Shown here in pieces: positions 41,942 to 51,717 of a stretch of 61,003 nt of DNA. Source of the stretch: Oscillospiraceae bacterium (GTDB lineage: Bacteria > Bacillota > Clostridia > Oscillospirales > Oscillospiraceae); NCBI GenBank assembly GCA_016282135.1, contig JAEEKA010000052.1:1-61003 (forward strand), written 5' to 3'. A program made the position numbers and the translations under genes. The first letter of the stretch is position 1. Each line of letters opens with the position of its first letter. The notes below the pieces were generated by a model that worked only from the letters and a program-made list of their open reading frames with translations, ran no database searches and was not told the origin of the DNA.

Positions 41942-42306
41942 GGCTCACTATCCCTCTTGTACGACGTGACCGCATAACTGTGGAACGTATCATTGATGTA
42001 GTACAGAACGGAAATCGTTTCCGGAGAGGAATCAGTAAGCCGGGTCGCAGTAGTGCCAATGTCTTCGATAGAAGCAAATCCGACTGAACCGCTGCCGGAA
42101 GATCCCTCGGTATTTTCTACGAGACGGTTATTTGCGGTCATATAGGTTGACACCGTTTCTTTGCTGCGGATGACGGCTTCCTTCGCGCCGTTAATCATCG
42201 AGGCCAGAAGAACAAGTCCAAGCGCCGAAATCATCACGGCAATCAGCACTTCCCCAAGACTTTCGCCCCGGTTGCTTTTCAGGCGAGATCTGATCTTCTT
42301 TCTCAT
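41938..42306 (-). CDS. Type IV pilin-like (PilV/GspI-like) protein
   Basis: The 122-residue protein has leader MRKKIRSRLKSNRG and mature start ESLGEVLIAVMISALGLVLLASM, with Glu at +5. GESLGEVLIA resembles GspI/PilV minor pilins, which start with short leaders and GFSLLEVLIA. The C-terminal domain is small. ATG follows AAGGAGGGACTGAA. It lies between the Glu5-lacking pilin and the next pseudopilin in the operon. Confidence 0.82.
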   Translation of the reverse strand: MRKKIRSRLKSNRGESLGEVLIAVMISALGLVLLASMINGAKEAVIRSKETVSTYMTANNRLVENTEGSSGSGSVGFASIEDIGTTATRLTDSSPETISVLYYINDTFHSYAVTSYKRDSEP

Positions 42307-42320
42307 TTCAGTCCCTCCTT

Positions 42321-43184
42321 TTAGGATACCACTTTCTCAAAGCCACCGAGGGTCCAAGTAATCTCAGAGCTTTTCACCAAGGTGGTAACGGTGGTTACTG
42401 TCTCTTTGTAGCCGTCGGCAGTGTACTCACGGCTGACACTGTCACTTGAGCTTTCTCTTTCACTCTCAACAATAGAAGGCTTGAAGATGATACGCATCGA
42501 ATAGGGCTCACCAACGGCGTTCTTCAAGGTCATAACCAGGGTACCATCACTTCTGACCGAGTAATCACATCGAATCTTCAAATCGTCGGCGTTGTCGATG
42601 GCCACGGAAGCATGCGTCATCTGAAGCGCGCCGCTGTGCGCATTGCCGTTCTTCATGGAAGCCTCTATGGCGTCATCCGTGTTACAGGAGCTGCCAAAGA
42701 GCAGCTGCACAGCACGAGCAGTCAGAAAACTCATGTTCCAATCCAAATCCGAGCCAAGATTTCCGACGGTCGGATAGACATCCAGCGTCAGCACAGCTTC
42801 CATATCGTCGTTATCATTTACGATGGTGTCGTATTTCGCAGACTTGGAAGTAGTCTTCGCGCCTTCTGTCACGACCGTTCTGGTTATCCCGCCGAAATTC
42901 TGTTCCGTCACGGTATAGTCCGTAGTAACTATCTCCGTGACGACTCTTGTTTGCTCGATTTTAACGGATTCCCCGTTCAATTCTGAAGCAATCAGATAAG
43001 CGGCGGAGCTGACATTGTAATAACGTTGATCCATTTGCGCCAGGTTGCTCACCCGGCCCGCAGCGGTGGAACCGGCTGTGATAACCAGGCTGCCGACCAC
43101 AGTACAGATCAAAAACAGCAACAGCGCGAAGGACATGGATGCGCCCGTTTGGGAGCGCAAAACACTATTTATTTTTCTTTTCAT
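42321..43184 (-). CDS. GspK/PilX-like minor pilin lacking Glu5
   Basis: The 287-residue protein has leader MKRKINSVLRSQTG and then ASMSFALLLFLICTVVGSLVITAG: a prepilin-like cleavage site and hydrophobic helix, but Phe instead of Glu at +5. In type II secretion and type IV pili, the tip pseudopilin GspK lacks Glu5 because it has no pilin above it. The globular domain is Ser/Thr/Val-rich. ATG at 43184 follows GAGGGAGCGAG. It comes 49 bases after the giant adhesin gene. Confidence 0.75.
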   Translation of the reverse strand: MKRKINSVLRSQTGASMSFALLLFLICTVVGSLVITAGSTAAGRVSNLAQMDQRYYNVSSAAYLIASELNGESVKIEQTRVVTEIVTTDYTVTEQNFGGITRTVVTEGAKTTSKSAKYDTIVNDNDDMEAVLTLDVYPTVGNLGSDLDWNMSFLTARAVQLLFGSSCNTDDAIEASMKNGNAHSGALQMTHASVAIDNADDLKIRCDYSVRSDGTLVMTLKNAVGEPYSMRIIFKPSIVESERESSSDSVSREYTADGYKETVTTVTTLVKSSEITWTLGGFEKVVS

Positions 43185-43233
43185 GCTTACTCGCTCCCTC
43201 CCGGGCTCACTATGAATTGTTCTTGTCAATGCT

Positions 43234-46200
43234 TTAGGGGATGAGGTACTCATCGCTTGCAGGCTCAATCAGCGTATTCGTGATCTCAAAGGTATCCGCG
43301 CCGCCCTCGTTCCGCTTGAGGCCCTTCACGCCATCCTCGGTCACCTGGAACACGAAGAAGTGAGTCGGTCTCTTGTAATCCTCAGGAACATTCGTCTCCT
43401 CCAGGTAGTAGGTGCCCACAGGCAGCTCACCGACGAAGAAGATGCCGGACTCATCGGACTCAAAGGATTCGCCGTCAATCTCGAATTCCGCTCCGTCATA
43501 GCTGCGGAGGATGAACTTGGCGCCCTTCAAGGGCTTCAGAACCGTATCGATCTTGCTGAAAATCACGAGACGCTTAGAGGTGGAAATATTCACCACGCCC
43601 TTGGCCGCGATATCAGGCGTCGTGACGGCCACGTTGTTCTCGTCGAGCGCAAAGATTGCGTAACCGCCCATGCCGATCTTCTCATTTTCCTTGTAAGCCT
43701 CGACCTGAGCGTCGATGTCCGCCTGCGTAATACCGGCAAGCGCAGTCGCCCAGACACCCTCTCGAACATCGGGAGCTACCAGGTTGGAATCGCCGATCAG
43801 GACAATGTACTTGTTCTCGTTATCCTTATATCCGTTCGGCGACTTGGTCTCCTTCATGTAGTAGATACCGGCAGAAATCAGCGAGAAGCCCGCAATACCG
43901 TCGTTGTCCGACACACCCAGGCCGCGTTCGACTTCATCAGTGCAGGCCAGATCACTGTAAAGGGTAAACTGCGCGCCAGCCAGAGGATCGCCGAAGCCGT
44001 CAACCTTCATGAAACCAACGTCCACGCCGCCGGTCCAGTAAATCCATGCGGGATTGGAACCGGTCTGACCGGTGAGATAACCGCCTCTGCAGGAGGTAAG
44101 GCTGTCTTCACGGGCGTTGCGGAACGCCTCCATCGTATCTTTGGTGATTTCCTCGTCGCTGTTGATCACCGCGAAAGGCTTCACCATCTGGTAATGGAGC
44201 TCATGCTCGGCCCAGACCCAGATGGAGCCGAGATCCGCGTTGAGGTTGCCCATGATCTCCAGGGAGGCGGGAGCAACGGCAGTCTCAGCCAGGTAAATGT
44301 CCTGACGGGGCTTGGCGTAATCCGCAAGACCGTTGGTCTGGCCGGAAAGGGTACCGTAGGCAAAGTTGCCGGAAGCGTTGCTCAGGCTGCCATCCTGCAG
44401 GACGCCGGGGCCGCCAAAGTCAGGCGCGCCGGAAAGCTGCAGCTTTGCCCCTTCCGTGACGTAGATGCCGGCGCCGACCTCGGAGGTATTACCGACAACG
44501 GAGCTGTCCCCCATGGCAACCACAGCGTAATAAACGTACATAGCGCCGCCCTTGACAGAGGCATCATTGCCATAAATACCGCTGTCAGTGATCTTCACGT
44601 AGGCATTATCGGTCGCGCTCAAGCCGCCGCCGCGGTTGGCGGAATTGCCGCCAGCAGTGCTGTCGGTATTGCCGATGGTGGAATCCGAAACAGTCACAGC
44701 CGCCCCGGTAACCAGCAGACCGCCGCCCAGTCCGTCGGAAACACAGCCCTTAATGGTGACATTGCGGATGATCGCGTCCGGGTTCCCGGCGTCATTGGCG
44801 CAGTTTCTCACAGCAATCGCACCGCCGCCATAGCTTACGGAATGACCCATAGCGTTCGCAGTGCAGTCAGCGAAGGTGACGCTCTCTGCCAGCAGCGTTG
44901 CGCCGCCGCCGATATAGACGGCGCCGCCGTTGTGCTTGGCCGTGCAGTTCTCGAACTGCACTGGGTTGTTGGCCGTGCCGAGAATCTCCACACTGGTGTT
45001 CGCACCGGAGGCCGCAATCGCGCCGCCGCTGCTCTCGGCATTTGTGTTGGAATTGGCAACCGTATTCTGGAAAACGGTATCAACTTCCACCTTCAGGCTG
45101 CCGCCGTTCTTCACGGAGATAATGCCGCCGTCAGTGTAACAGGTCTTGTTGGAGGCGCTGCCGCCGTCCAGGATGATGTTGGTCAGATCCAGCGTGCCGC
45201 CGTCCACGGTGAACATGCTGATGCCGGAATCGCCGCGAGTAACGGTGGCAACAGTGCCCTCACCGCGATAGGGGTTCTTGCCCGTCTTGGAGGCGGTGGT
45301 GAGCTGGATGTTGTCCTCCGCCGTCAGCGTCACGAAGTCCGTATTCGGCATGGCGTAGTCGGTCAACATCTGGACGGAAGCAGTGCCGGGAATGGTCTTG
45401 GCGTACTCTACAGCCTCGCGCAGGGCGGAGAAGAGCTTCTCGTTCTCGCCATTCACGACCTTACAAAGTGCCAGACGCTCCTTCACGACAATGAGGAAGC
45501 AGTCGCCGTCAACGCGGGTCGCTTCGGCCTCGGTGCCGTCCTCCAGACGGTACTTGATGGTGCCGTCAAAGTCAACGGTAATGGCCACAGGCGCCTCCAG
45601 GGGGATATAGCCGGAAGCGGTCTCGATCTCAGTGAGCGCGAAAGAAGTGGTGGTGTTGGGGATGGTGGGGGTCTTGATATTGAAGTCACGAACGGTGCCC
45701 TTTATCAGGTAGCCGTCGCTGCCGGAGGTAATGCCGCCTTCGGTGCCCTCGACCTCAGCATTGGCGCTGTCAGTCAGAGTGAAGCTTCCGCCTGCAATCG
45801 GCGCAGAACTCTTCTCATCAATCAGACGCACACGAACCGTAACCTCAGTGCGGCGCCAGACCGCATAGAGGATGTTGCCGTTCTGGCCGTTGAAGCCGCC
45901 GCCCTGATCGTTATCGACACCGACGATCTGGCTGGCCACAAAAGCGGGCGTCTTGGCGTCGCGGTTGAAGGCCCAGCCCAGGAACTCTGCCTTATCCTTG
46001 GAGAACACGTTCTTGCTGCCCTGATCGGCAGGAAGCTGCACGGGCAGCTCCACGTCCATGTTCAGGGGGATGTCGTTCTGGAGGAAGTAAACCTGGGTCT
46101 TGTCGCCGTTGAACGCGGCTTCCTCGGGAAGTACATAGCCTTCGGTGGCATAGCCGCCGTTGGAGTCCAGAACCAGCATGGTGTGACTCGTGTCACCGCT

Positions 46201-49200
46201 GCCGTCGCCTGCCGTCTGGAAGACGGGATAAAGGATGAAAGTGTCATAAGGAGCGTTTGCGGGGGTATCAGGGCCAGGGTAACGCTCGGCCAGGTAGGGG
46301 TTCGCCTCAAAGACTTCACCGGCGGCATACACGCCGTTGTTGAAGTACCAGCCGAGGAAGTCGTACTCGGTGTTATCCGCGGCTTGGGCGTTGATGGGAT
46401 CAAGCGCGTCACCGGCAAGCACCAGAATGGTGGAGTCGTTGGCGTAGAGGAAATCGTCCACGGGAGCGGTGCCAGACAGGGTCAGGCCGGAGATGGGGTT
46501 GCCGCTGGGGTCGACGGCCTTGGCCATGCTGTAGTAGACGCGGTATGCGCCTCTCTGCTTCCACATGGCACGCAGGATCATGTTCTCCTTTACGAAGGAC
46601 TCTTCAAAGTTGAATCTCTGATACTTTTTGCCAGTGGTGTTGTTCTCATCCACCAGATACCAGCCGGCAAACTCGAAGCCCTCGTCTTCCTCCTCATTGG
46701 CCGGACGATAGCGCAGGCCGCCATCGGTGCTTTCGGAGGCGTTGGTGGTATAGTAAGCCTTGCGGCTTCTGGGCTGCTCACCATTGGGATCCTCGGTGTT
46801 GAACTCGTCGTAATGGTAGTAGTAGGTACCGTTGTCATCCCTGACAAAGGTTCTGTAGGTGGGATACTCCACGATCTTCGTACCGTACTGGGCCCAGAAA
46901 TAGGTGGAGTTGGTGCTGTCGGCAGGATTGTTGCCGTTCAGATAGCCGCCGTTGGGATCGATCTTGACCCAGTACCAGGTATGGTTGAAGCCGGCATAGA
47001 GGGCCAGGTTCCGGTTGGGCATCTGCTTGATGACCTCAGCCTTATCCCGGTCATAGTAGCGGCCGTCGTCCTCCAGGTTCATGGTCAGTTCTTCCTCAGA
47101 AGCGGGTCTGTCGATGTAAATCTTTTCGCCGGAGGTGTCGATGTAGTACCAGAGCTTGGCCTGATCTTCCTCGGTGAGCTCGTGGAAGAAGATCTGGGTG
47201 GTCTGGCCCTGATCGGAATACCAGCGGTTGTTAAAAGCCCAGCCGGGCTCCTTGGCCATGGGCTCAAATTCGGGGTCAGGATAGAAGTTGCCAATGTCAC
47301 CGCCGTAGAGTACGCCGTTCTTTCTCTGAACGGTGGAGCCGTCCAGCAGAAGGGTGGTCAGCGCCTGGCCGTCCATGGAGTCAAAGTAGGAAATGTTGTA
47401 ATTCCTACGGGCGTAACGGATCTCCAGATTCAGGTTTTGGTTCCTGTACTTGGTCTTCTTGACCAACTGCACGAATCCATAGTTGTTGTTAAAAACGAAA
47501 ATCGCATACTGCGTGCCGTTATTGTCGGTCGCCTGATAAGGATTGTACAATCTACCGCCTGTTGCGGAGAAGGATCCGTTACCATTATAACGGTAGATAT
47601 AATAACCCTGAGCGCCCCAGCCGCCATTTGTGCTGCCTTTATATCTCGTGCCGGTGTAGAACACCGTCTCGCCGCCGCCTTCGTAGGCCCAGGCGACGTC
47701 ACCGTTATTGCCTGTATAGATAGCGGCACTCAACGGCGTACTGCCGCCGACGGACACATTCTCCCAAGCGTCGTTGGCATTGTTAACCTGGTTTCCTGCG
47801 GCGTCCACATAGTATCTGGTGCCGTTCTTCTCATAGTAGCGGCGATACTGGGTAACCATAAAGCCGTCGTACTTGTCGGTGAAGTTGAAGGTACCGGCGT
47901 TGCCGACAGAGCCGTAGTCGGAGCGGGTGGTGGGATAAGATCCGTCCGGATTCTGCAGGAAGAACTCGATCCTGGCTGCCTCAGTGTCACCGGTCTTATA
48001 GGCGCGGAAGTAGGTGCCGATCTCTGGGTTCGGGAAGACAAACTGGCCCAGATAACTCATGCCGGAGACGTCGCTGTTGTTGTTGGGATTCTGGAAGTAG
48101 GACCATGTTCCGGCAGGCCAGACGTAGCCGTTTTGCTGGAGGGACTGGCCGTAAAGGCCGGTGTAGTTCTTGACATAGCGGCTGCCGCTGGTCCAAACCG
48201 CGTCGTTGTAGCCGCCGGCAGGAACAGACAGGTCTCCTTTGTCGTAGAACTGCATGGTCATGAGGTCACGGTCGTAGTAGACGTTCAGCACCGTGGCGCC
48301 GCTGGAGGCCACAGAGGCGTTCACCGTATCCACGTGCACGTCGCCGGCAACATTCTGCTCGGTCTTGTGATGGAAGCCGGTGAGAACAAGGCTCTTGTCC
48401 GCGTCGGTCAGGTTGACGATCTCGCCCACCTTGGCGTCTCGGGTCACCTGATCCTGGAACTCGTAGGACCGATCCTGAGGAGCGGCATTCTTGTTGTCGT
48501 TGACGCTCTGGATCCAGGTAATGACCGTATAGGTGGAGTAACCGGACTCCCAGTAGGCATAGAGGGTCGTCCTGGCGTTGATAGGCGTGTTGAAGTTGAA
48601 CCGGGCAGGCTCATGTCCCGCCTCGAACTGGATCAGCTCGCCGGTCTCTTCGTCAAAGGTGGGCTCGGTGGTCCAGTACAGGAACTTGTAGCCGCGCCAC
48701 TTGGGATCCTCGGGAATCTTATCCGCCGCGGTATTTCCCTTCAGGATAAACACGGGGGCCACGTACTCCGCGCCGGAGCCGACCGGGCCGGTCTTGAAGA
48801 TCAGCCAGTTAGCCTTCATGAACACGGGGTAGAGAACGTAGCGCTGCTGATTCTGAACCGTCAGAGAGGTGACGATGGGACGAGTCGCGGAGACAGTATC
48901 ATTATAATAGTCCTGCTGTCTGCTGGGCTTCTTCTCGCTCCAGCCCACGAAGGTGTAGTCGGGATTGGTGGACTGGATGGTATATTCCTCGTGGGTCACA
49001 TCGGGAATCTGGTAGACAGTGCTGGTTTCGCCGATGGGCATGGGAACCTTCTCGGACCGCTTGACGATGCTGGCGTCATTGTAGTTGGTGCTGGTGGTGG
49101 CGGTCATGAAAGAAATGGTGGCAAAGTCGGAGGTGAAGCGGGTCTTCACGGTGACGTCCACGTGGTTGATCCACTTGCCGTCCGCGTCCTTCTCCCGGGG

Positions 49201-51417
49201 CACGACGACGGAGTTGCCGTAGACTGCTTCTTCCGCGCCCATGAGAATCTGGATGGGGGTGTCAAAGAATACCTGCTCGCCCCAGCTTCCATCTTCCTCA
49301 TTGTAGATGAACCATCCCAGGAAGACCAGGCTGCCCTGCTCGGAATGGGTAACCTCTGTCAGAGTGCCCTGGTTCTTGATGATCTGCCGGCCCTTGTCGA
49401 TGGTGCCATCGTAGAAGTGGTAGAAGGCACGGGGAACGATGACGTTGCCGTCCTCGTCGGTGATGGCGTAGACGGAGAAGGAGTCGGTGTTGAACTTCAG
49501 GCAGCCGTCCGCAGTTTCTTCGTTCTCCAGCAGCTCCGTCTCCTCACCGAAGTGGACGACACGAAGCACGCCCTGGGTCTCAGGACGATCCATCAGCTCG
49601 ATGGAAACGGAAACGGACTTATCAGGCTCGTAGACCACACCGTCCTTCACAATGGTGATGTCGAAGAAGCGGGCGAACACCAGCTGCTCTTCCTCACGGG
49701 AGAGGAACTCAGCGGTCTTGGACAGATATTCCAGATACTCGTCGCCGGTCAGTTCCCGGACCTCCAGCTCGGCGCCCTCGGGGATACCAGCGTTCTTGTC
49801 GTAGGACACGGTGACATGGTAGGTGCTGCCGTCGCCGGCAGTGATGGTCTTTTCAACGCAAACGCCGGTCACAACGAACACGGAGGCATCGCCAGTTTCA
49901 AAGGCAACGGTGTCGCCGTTGGTAGAGGCGTTGACCTTCTTGGTCTCCTGACCGCAGCGGACCACGCTGACATTGGTGTATTCATCCAGGTCCTCGGACA
50001 GAAGCTCAATGTTAATCTTGACATCCTGATTGGGTTTGAACTCCGCACCGGTCTCCGGATCGCGGAAAGAAATGTCGAGCACCTTGGCAAAGCCCAGCTC
50101 CGCAGGATTGCGCTCCATGCGGCTGGCGCTCTCGGTCATGTACCGGGCGTAGTCCTCGTCCTCGGGAAGCAGTTCCCGAACCACCAGCTCCGCGTTGGCG
50201 GGGATGCCAGCGTGACTGTCGTACACGGCCTCAACGGAATAGGTGCTGCCGTCGGTAGCGGTCAGCTTCTTTTCCACGGCAACCTTCACCACAACGAAGG
50301 TGGACAGGCCGACAGCGGAGAAGCGAAGGTCCTCGCCCTTGAACACGGCGTCCTTCACCCGGGCCTGCGTACCGTCCGCCCGCAGCTGCCAAAGCTGCAG
50401 ATCCCACATGCCGTCCTGAAGCTCAACCAGAGCGCTGTCCCGCAGGGCAAGCTTCATGGTGCCTTCGGGCCGATAGTCCGGCTCCTCGGTGTGGATCAAG
50501 GAAAGCTCCCAGCCCAGGACCACGTCGCCGGGAAACTGCTCCGCCGCAACTTCGGCGGACAAGGGAGCGATCTCTGCGGAAAGACTGCGGGGAAGCTTGC
50601 CGACAACAACCATCTCGGTGTTGCCGTCTTCATTGGCCGCAGTGTAGGTCCGGTCCGGCTGCCTGGCGGTGACGGCAAAGCGCACCGCCTCGGACTGGAT
50701 CTCAAAGCAAACGGCATCGGGGGTCTCTTCATCCTTCGCCAGCCCGCGCTCGTTGACCTCTGCGCGGACCGCGTCGAGCTCCCGCTCGTAGGTCTTCTCC
50801 TCGCCGACGGAACGGGCGGCGGTGAGGGCCTCTACGGAGAAGAACCGATCGTCTTCCTCCTTGGCCTCTTCGGGACGCTCCTCGTAGATGTAGACCGTGG
50901 GGTTCATCTTCGCGTCACGAACGTCCTTCACCACATCGCCGTCGATGCAGACGGTGACGGGAAGCGTGGGGAGCCAGCTCCGGCCTTCGCCGTCGTAGAA
51001 GCGAAGCTCGGCCTGCATCAGAGCGGTCTCCATGTAGAGCTCCTTCTCGGTATAGGAGATCAGCTCTGCCTGCGCGGTGACGTCCTCAGGCATCCAGCCC
51101 CGAACCTCAACGGTTGGAGCGGAGGCTTCTTCGTCCGCAGCAACAGCATGAGAGAGCATCAGCTCCAGGAAGCTGCCAGCCTCCCGGGCTTTCTCCGCCA
51201 GTCTGGCGGCCTCCTCCTCTTCTGTCTGCGCGCAGTCCTCCTCAAACGGCGCAAGCTCCACTGAAAGGGTGCGCCAAACGAAGCCCTCGGGAATTTCGAG
51301 AACTTCCTTAGAATTGGATCCCGCCCCCTCAGAATAAGCACCTGCAGGGAACGAGAACAGCATTGCGAGAGCCAGCAGCAGGCTCGTCGTACGCCGAAGC
51401 AGCTTCGTAACTTTCAA
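43234..51417 (-). CDS. Giant secreted adhesin with repeated beta domains, beta-helix and SpaA-type domains
   Basis: The 2727-residue protein has a signal peptide (LLRRTTSLLLALAMLFSFPAG). Residues of about 370-680 hold repeats of about 130 residues (VEKKLTATDGSTYSVEAVYD; VEKTITAGDGSTYHVTVSYD). A long region of InlB/Flg_new-type repeats follows (FLGWFIYNEEDG, FAGWYLVDENN, FLGWYFNNGVY). From about 2080 to 2330 is a beta-helix (GGAIAAS, GGAVYIGGG, GGGLLVTG). Two Cna-B/SpaA-like domains end it (AGAQFTLYSD...YYMKETKSPNGYKDNENK; GAKFILRSYDG...YYLEETNVPEDY). No LPXTG or C-terminal membrane helix is present. Four pilin-like genes follow in the operon, so attachment to a pilus tip is plausible. The opposite strand's long open frame is a shadow. 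Confidence 0.9.
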   Translation of the reverse strand: MKVTKLLRRTTSLLLALAMLFSFPAGAYSEGAGSNSKEVLEIPEGFVWRTLSVELAPFEEDCAQTEEEEAARLAEKAREAGSFLELMLSHAVAADEEASAPTVEVRGWMPEDVTAQAELISYTEKELYMETALMQAELRFYDGEGRSWLPTLPVTVCIDGDVVKDVRDAKMNPTVYIYEERPEEAKEEDDRFFSVEALTAARSVGEEKTYERELDAVRAEVNERGLAKDEETPDAVCFEIQSEAVRFAVTARQPDRTYTAANEDGNTEMVVVGKLPRSLSAEIAPLSAEVAAEQFPGDVVLGWELSLIHTEEPDYRPEGTMKLALRDSALVELQDGMWDLQLWQLRADGTQARVKDAVFKGEDLRFSAVGLSTFVVVKVAVEKKLTATDGSTYSVEAVYDSHAGIPANAELVVRELLPEDEDYARYMTESASRMERNPAELGFAKVLDISFRDPETGAEFKPNQDVKINIELLSEDLDEYTNVSVVRCGQETKKVNASTNGDTVAFETGDASVFVVTGVCVEKTITAGDGSTYHVTVSYDKNAGIPEGAELEVRELTGDEYLEYLSKTAEFLSREEEQLVFARFFDITIVKDGVVYEPDKSVSVSIELMDRPETQGVLRVVHFGEETELLENEETADGCLKFNTDSFSVYAITDEDGNVIVPRAFYHFYDGTIDKGRQIIKNQGTLTEVTHSEQGSLVFLGWFIYNEEDGSWGEQVFFDTPIQILMGAEEAVYGNSVVVPREKDADGKWINHVDVTVKTRFTSDFATISFMTATTSTNYNDASIVKRSEKVPMPIGETSTVYQIPDVTHEEYTIQSTNPDYTFVGWSEKKPSRQQDYYNDTVSATRPIVTSLTVQNQQRYVLYPVFMKANWLIFKTGPVGSGAEYVAPVFILKGNTAADKIPEDPKWRGYKFLYWTTEPTFDEETGELIQFEAGHEPARFNFNTPINARTTLYAYWESGYSTYTVITWIQSVNDNKNAAPQDRSYEFQDQVTRDAKVGEIVNLTDADKSLVLTGFHHKTEQNVAGDVHVDTVNASVASSGATVLNVYYDRDLMTMQFYDKGDLSVPAGGYNDAVWTSGSRYVKNYTGLYGQSLQQNGYVWPAGTWSYFQNPNNNSDVSGMSYLGQFVFPNPEIGTYFRAYKTGDTEAARIEFFLQNPDGSYPTTRSDYGSVGNAGTFNFTDKYDGFMVTQYRRYYEKNGTRYYVDAAGNQVNNANDAWENVSVGGSTPLSAAIYTGNNGDVAWAYEGGGETVFYTGTRYKGSTNGGWGAQGYYIYRYNGNGSFSATGGRLYNPYQATDNNGTQYAIFVFNNNYGFVQLVKKTKYRNQNLNLEIRYARRNYNISYFDSMDGQALTTLLLDGSTVQRKNGVLYGGDIGNFYPDPEFEPMAKEPGWAFNNRWYSDQGQTTQIFFHELTEEDQAKLWYYIDTSGEKIYIDRPASEEELTMNLEDDGRYYDRDKAEVIKQMPNRNLALYAGFNHTWYWVKIDPNGGYLNGNNPADSTNSTYFWAQYGTKIVEYPTYRTFVRDDNGTYYYHYDEFNTEDPNGEQPRSRKAYYTTNASESTDGGLRYRPANEEEDEGFEFAGWYLVDENNTTGKKYQRFNFEESFVKENMILRAMWKQRGAYRVYYSMAKAVDPSGNPISGLTLSGTAPVDDFLYANDSTILVLAGDALDPINAQAADNTEYDFLGWYFNNGVYAAGEVFEANPYLAERYPGPDTPANAPYDTFILYPVFQTAGDGSGDTSHTMLVLDSNGGYATEGYVLPEEAAFNGDKTQVYFLQNDIPLNMDVELPVQLPADQGSKNVFSKDKAEFLGWAFNRDAKTPAFVASQIVGVDNDQGGGFNGQNGNILYAVWRRTEVTVRVRLIDEKSSAPIAGGSFTLTDSANAEVEGTEGGITSGSDGYLIKGTVRDFNIKTPTIPNTTTSFALTEIETASGYIPLEAPVAITVDFDGTIKYRLEDGTEAEATRVDGDCFLIVVKERLALCKVVNGENEKLFSALREAVEYAKTIPGTASVQMLTDYAMPNTDFVTLTAEDNIQLTTASKTGKNPYRGEGTVATVTRGDSGISMFTVDGGTLDLTNIILDGGSASNKTCYTDGGIISVKNGGSLKVEVDTVFQNTVANSNTNAESSGGAIAASGANTSVEILGTANNPVQFENCTAKHNGGAVYIGGGATLLAESVTFADCTANAMGHSVSYGGGAIAVRNCANDAGNPDAIIRNVTIKGCVSDGLGGGLLVTGAAVTVSDSTIGNTDSTAGGNSANRGGGLSATDNAYVKITDSGIYGNDASVKGGAMYVYYAVVAMGDSSVVGNTSEVGAGIYVTEGAKLQLSGAPDFGGPGVLQDGSLSNASGNFAYGTLSGQTNGLADYAKPRQDIYLAETAVAPASLEIMGNLNADLGSIWVWAEHELHYQMVKPFAVINSDEEITKDTMEAFRNAREDSLTSCRGGYLTGQTGSNPAWIYWTGGVDVGFMKVDGFGDPLAGAQFTLYSDLACTDEVERGLGVSDNDGIAGFSLISAGIYYMKETKSPNGYKDNENKYIVLIGDSNLVAPDVREGVWATALAGITQADIDAQVEAYKENEKIGMGGYAIFALDENNVAVTTPDIAAKGVVNISTSKRLVIFSKIDTVLKPLKGAKFILRSYDGAEFEIDGESFESDESGIFFVGELPVGTYYLEETNVPEDYKRPTHFFVFQVTEDGVKGLKRNEGGADTFEITNTLIEPASDEYLIP

Positions 51418-51492
51418 TGTAGTGTCCTCCTATTCGGGAAAAAGCCAGCACCGAAGTGCTATTTACACCAGTACTTATATTGATTCATTTGA

Positions 51493-51521
51493 ATTATATC
51501 ACATGCCCAAATGAATTGCAA
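51493..51521 (-). promoter_or_regulatory. Promoter of the adhesin-pilin operon
   Basis: On the minus strand TTGCAA (51516-51521), 17-base spacer and TATAAT (51493-51498), in an AT-rich region about 75 bases before the ATG. An AGGAGG site precedes the start codon. Confidence 0.8.
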
Positions 51522-51597
51522 GAAAAAATTCATCAAATTTTAATATTTTTTTTCACAAAATACGCTCATTTTTGTAAAGTCCTGCCAAATAAACTGC

Positions 51598-51623
51598 GAG
51601 GCGGCCTGTTTTCAGACCGCCTC
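51598..51623 (-). terminator. Terminator of the lysC-asd operon
   Basis: An 11-base-pair stem GAGGCGGTCTG/CAGGCCGCCTC (one wobble on the minus-strand RNA) with an AAAA loop, downstream of asd. Confidence 0.75.
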
Positions 51624-51717
51624 GTTACAGTTCTATGAACAATTATCATATCTGTTGTGGTCGTTTGAATTTTTAACCACAACATAGCGGATTTTCTCGC
51701 AAAAGACGCCGGATGGC

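Noticed and set aside
43360..51264. A 2634-codon open frame opposite the giant adhesin gene
   Set aside because: It mirrors the adhesin gene, which has a signal peptide, recognisable domains, promoter and ribosome-binding site. The antisense translation is low-complexity and results from GC-biased codons.
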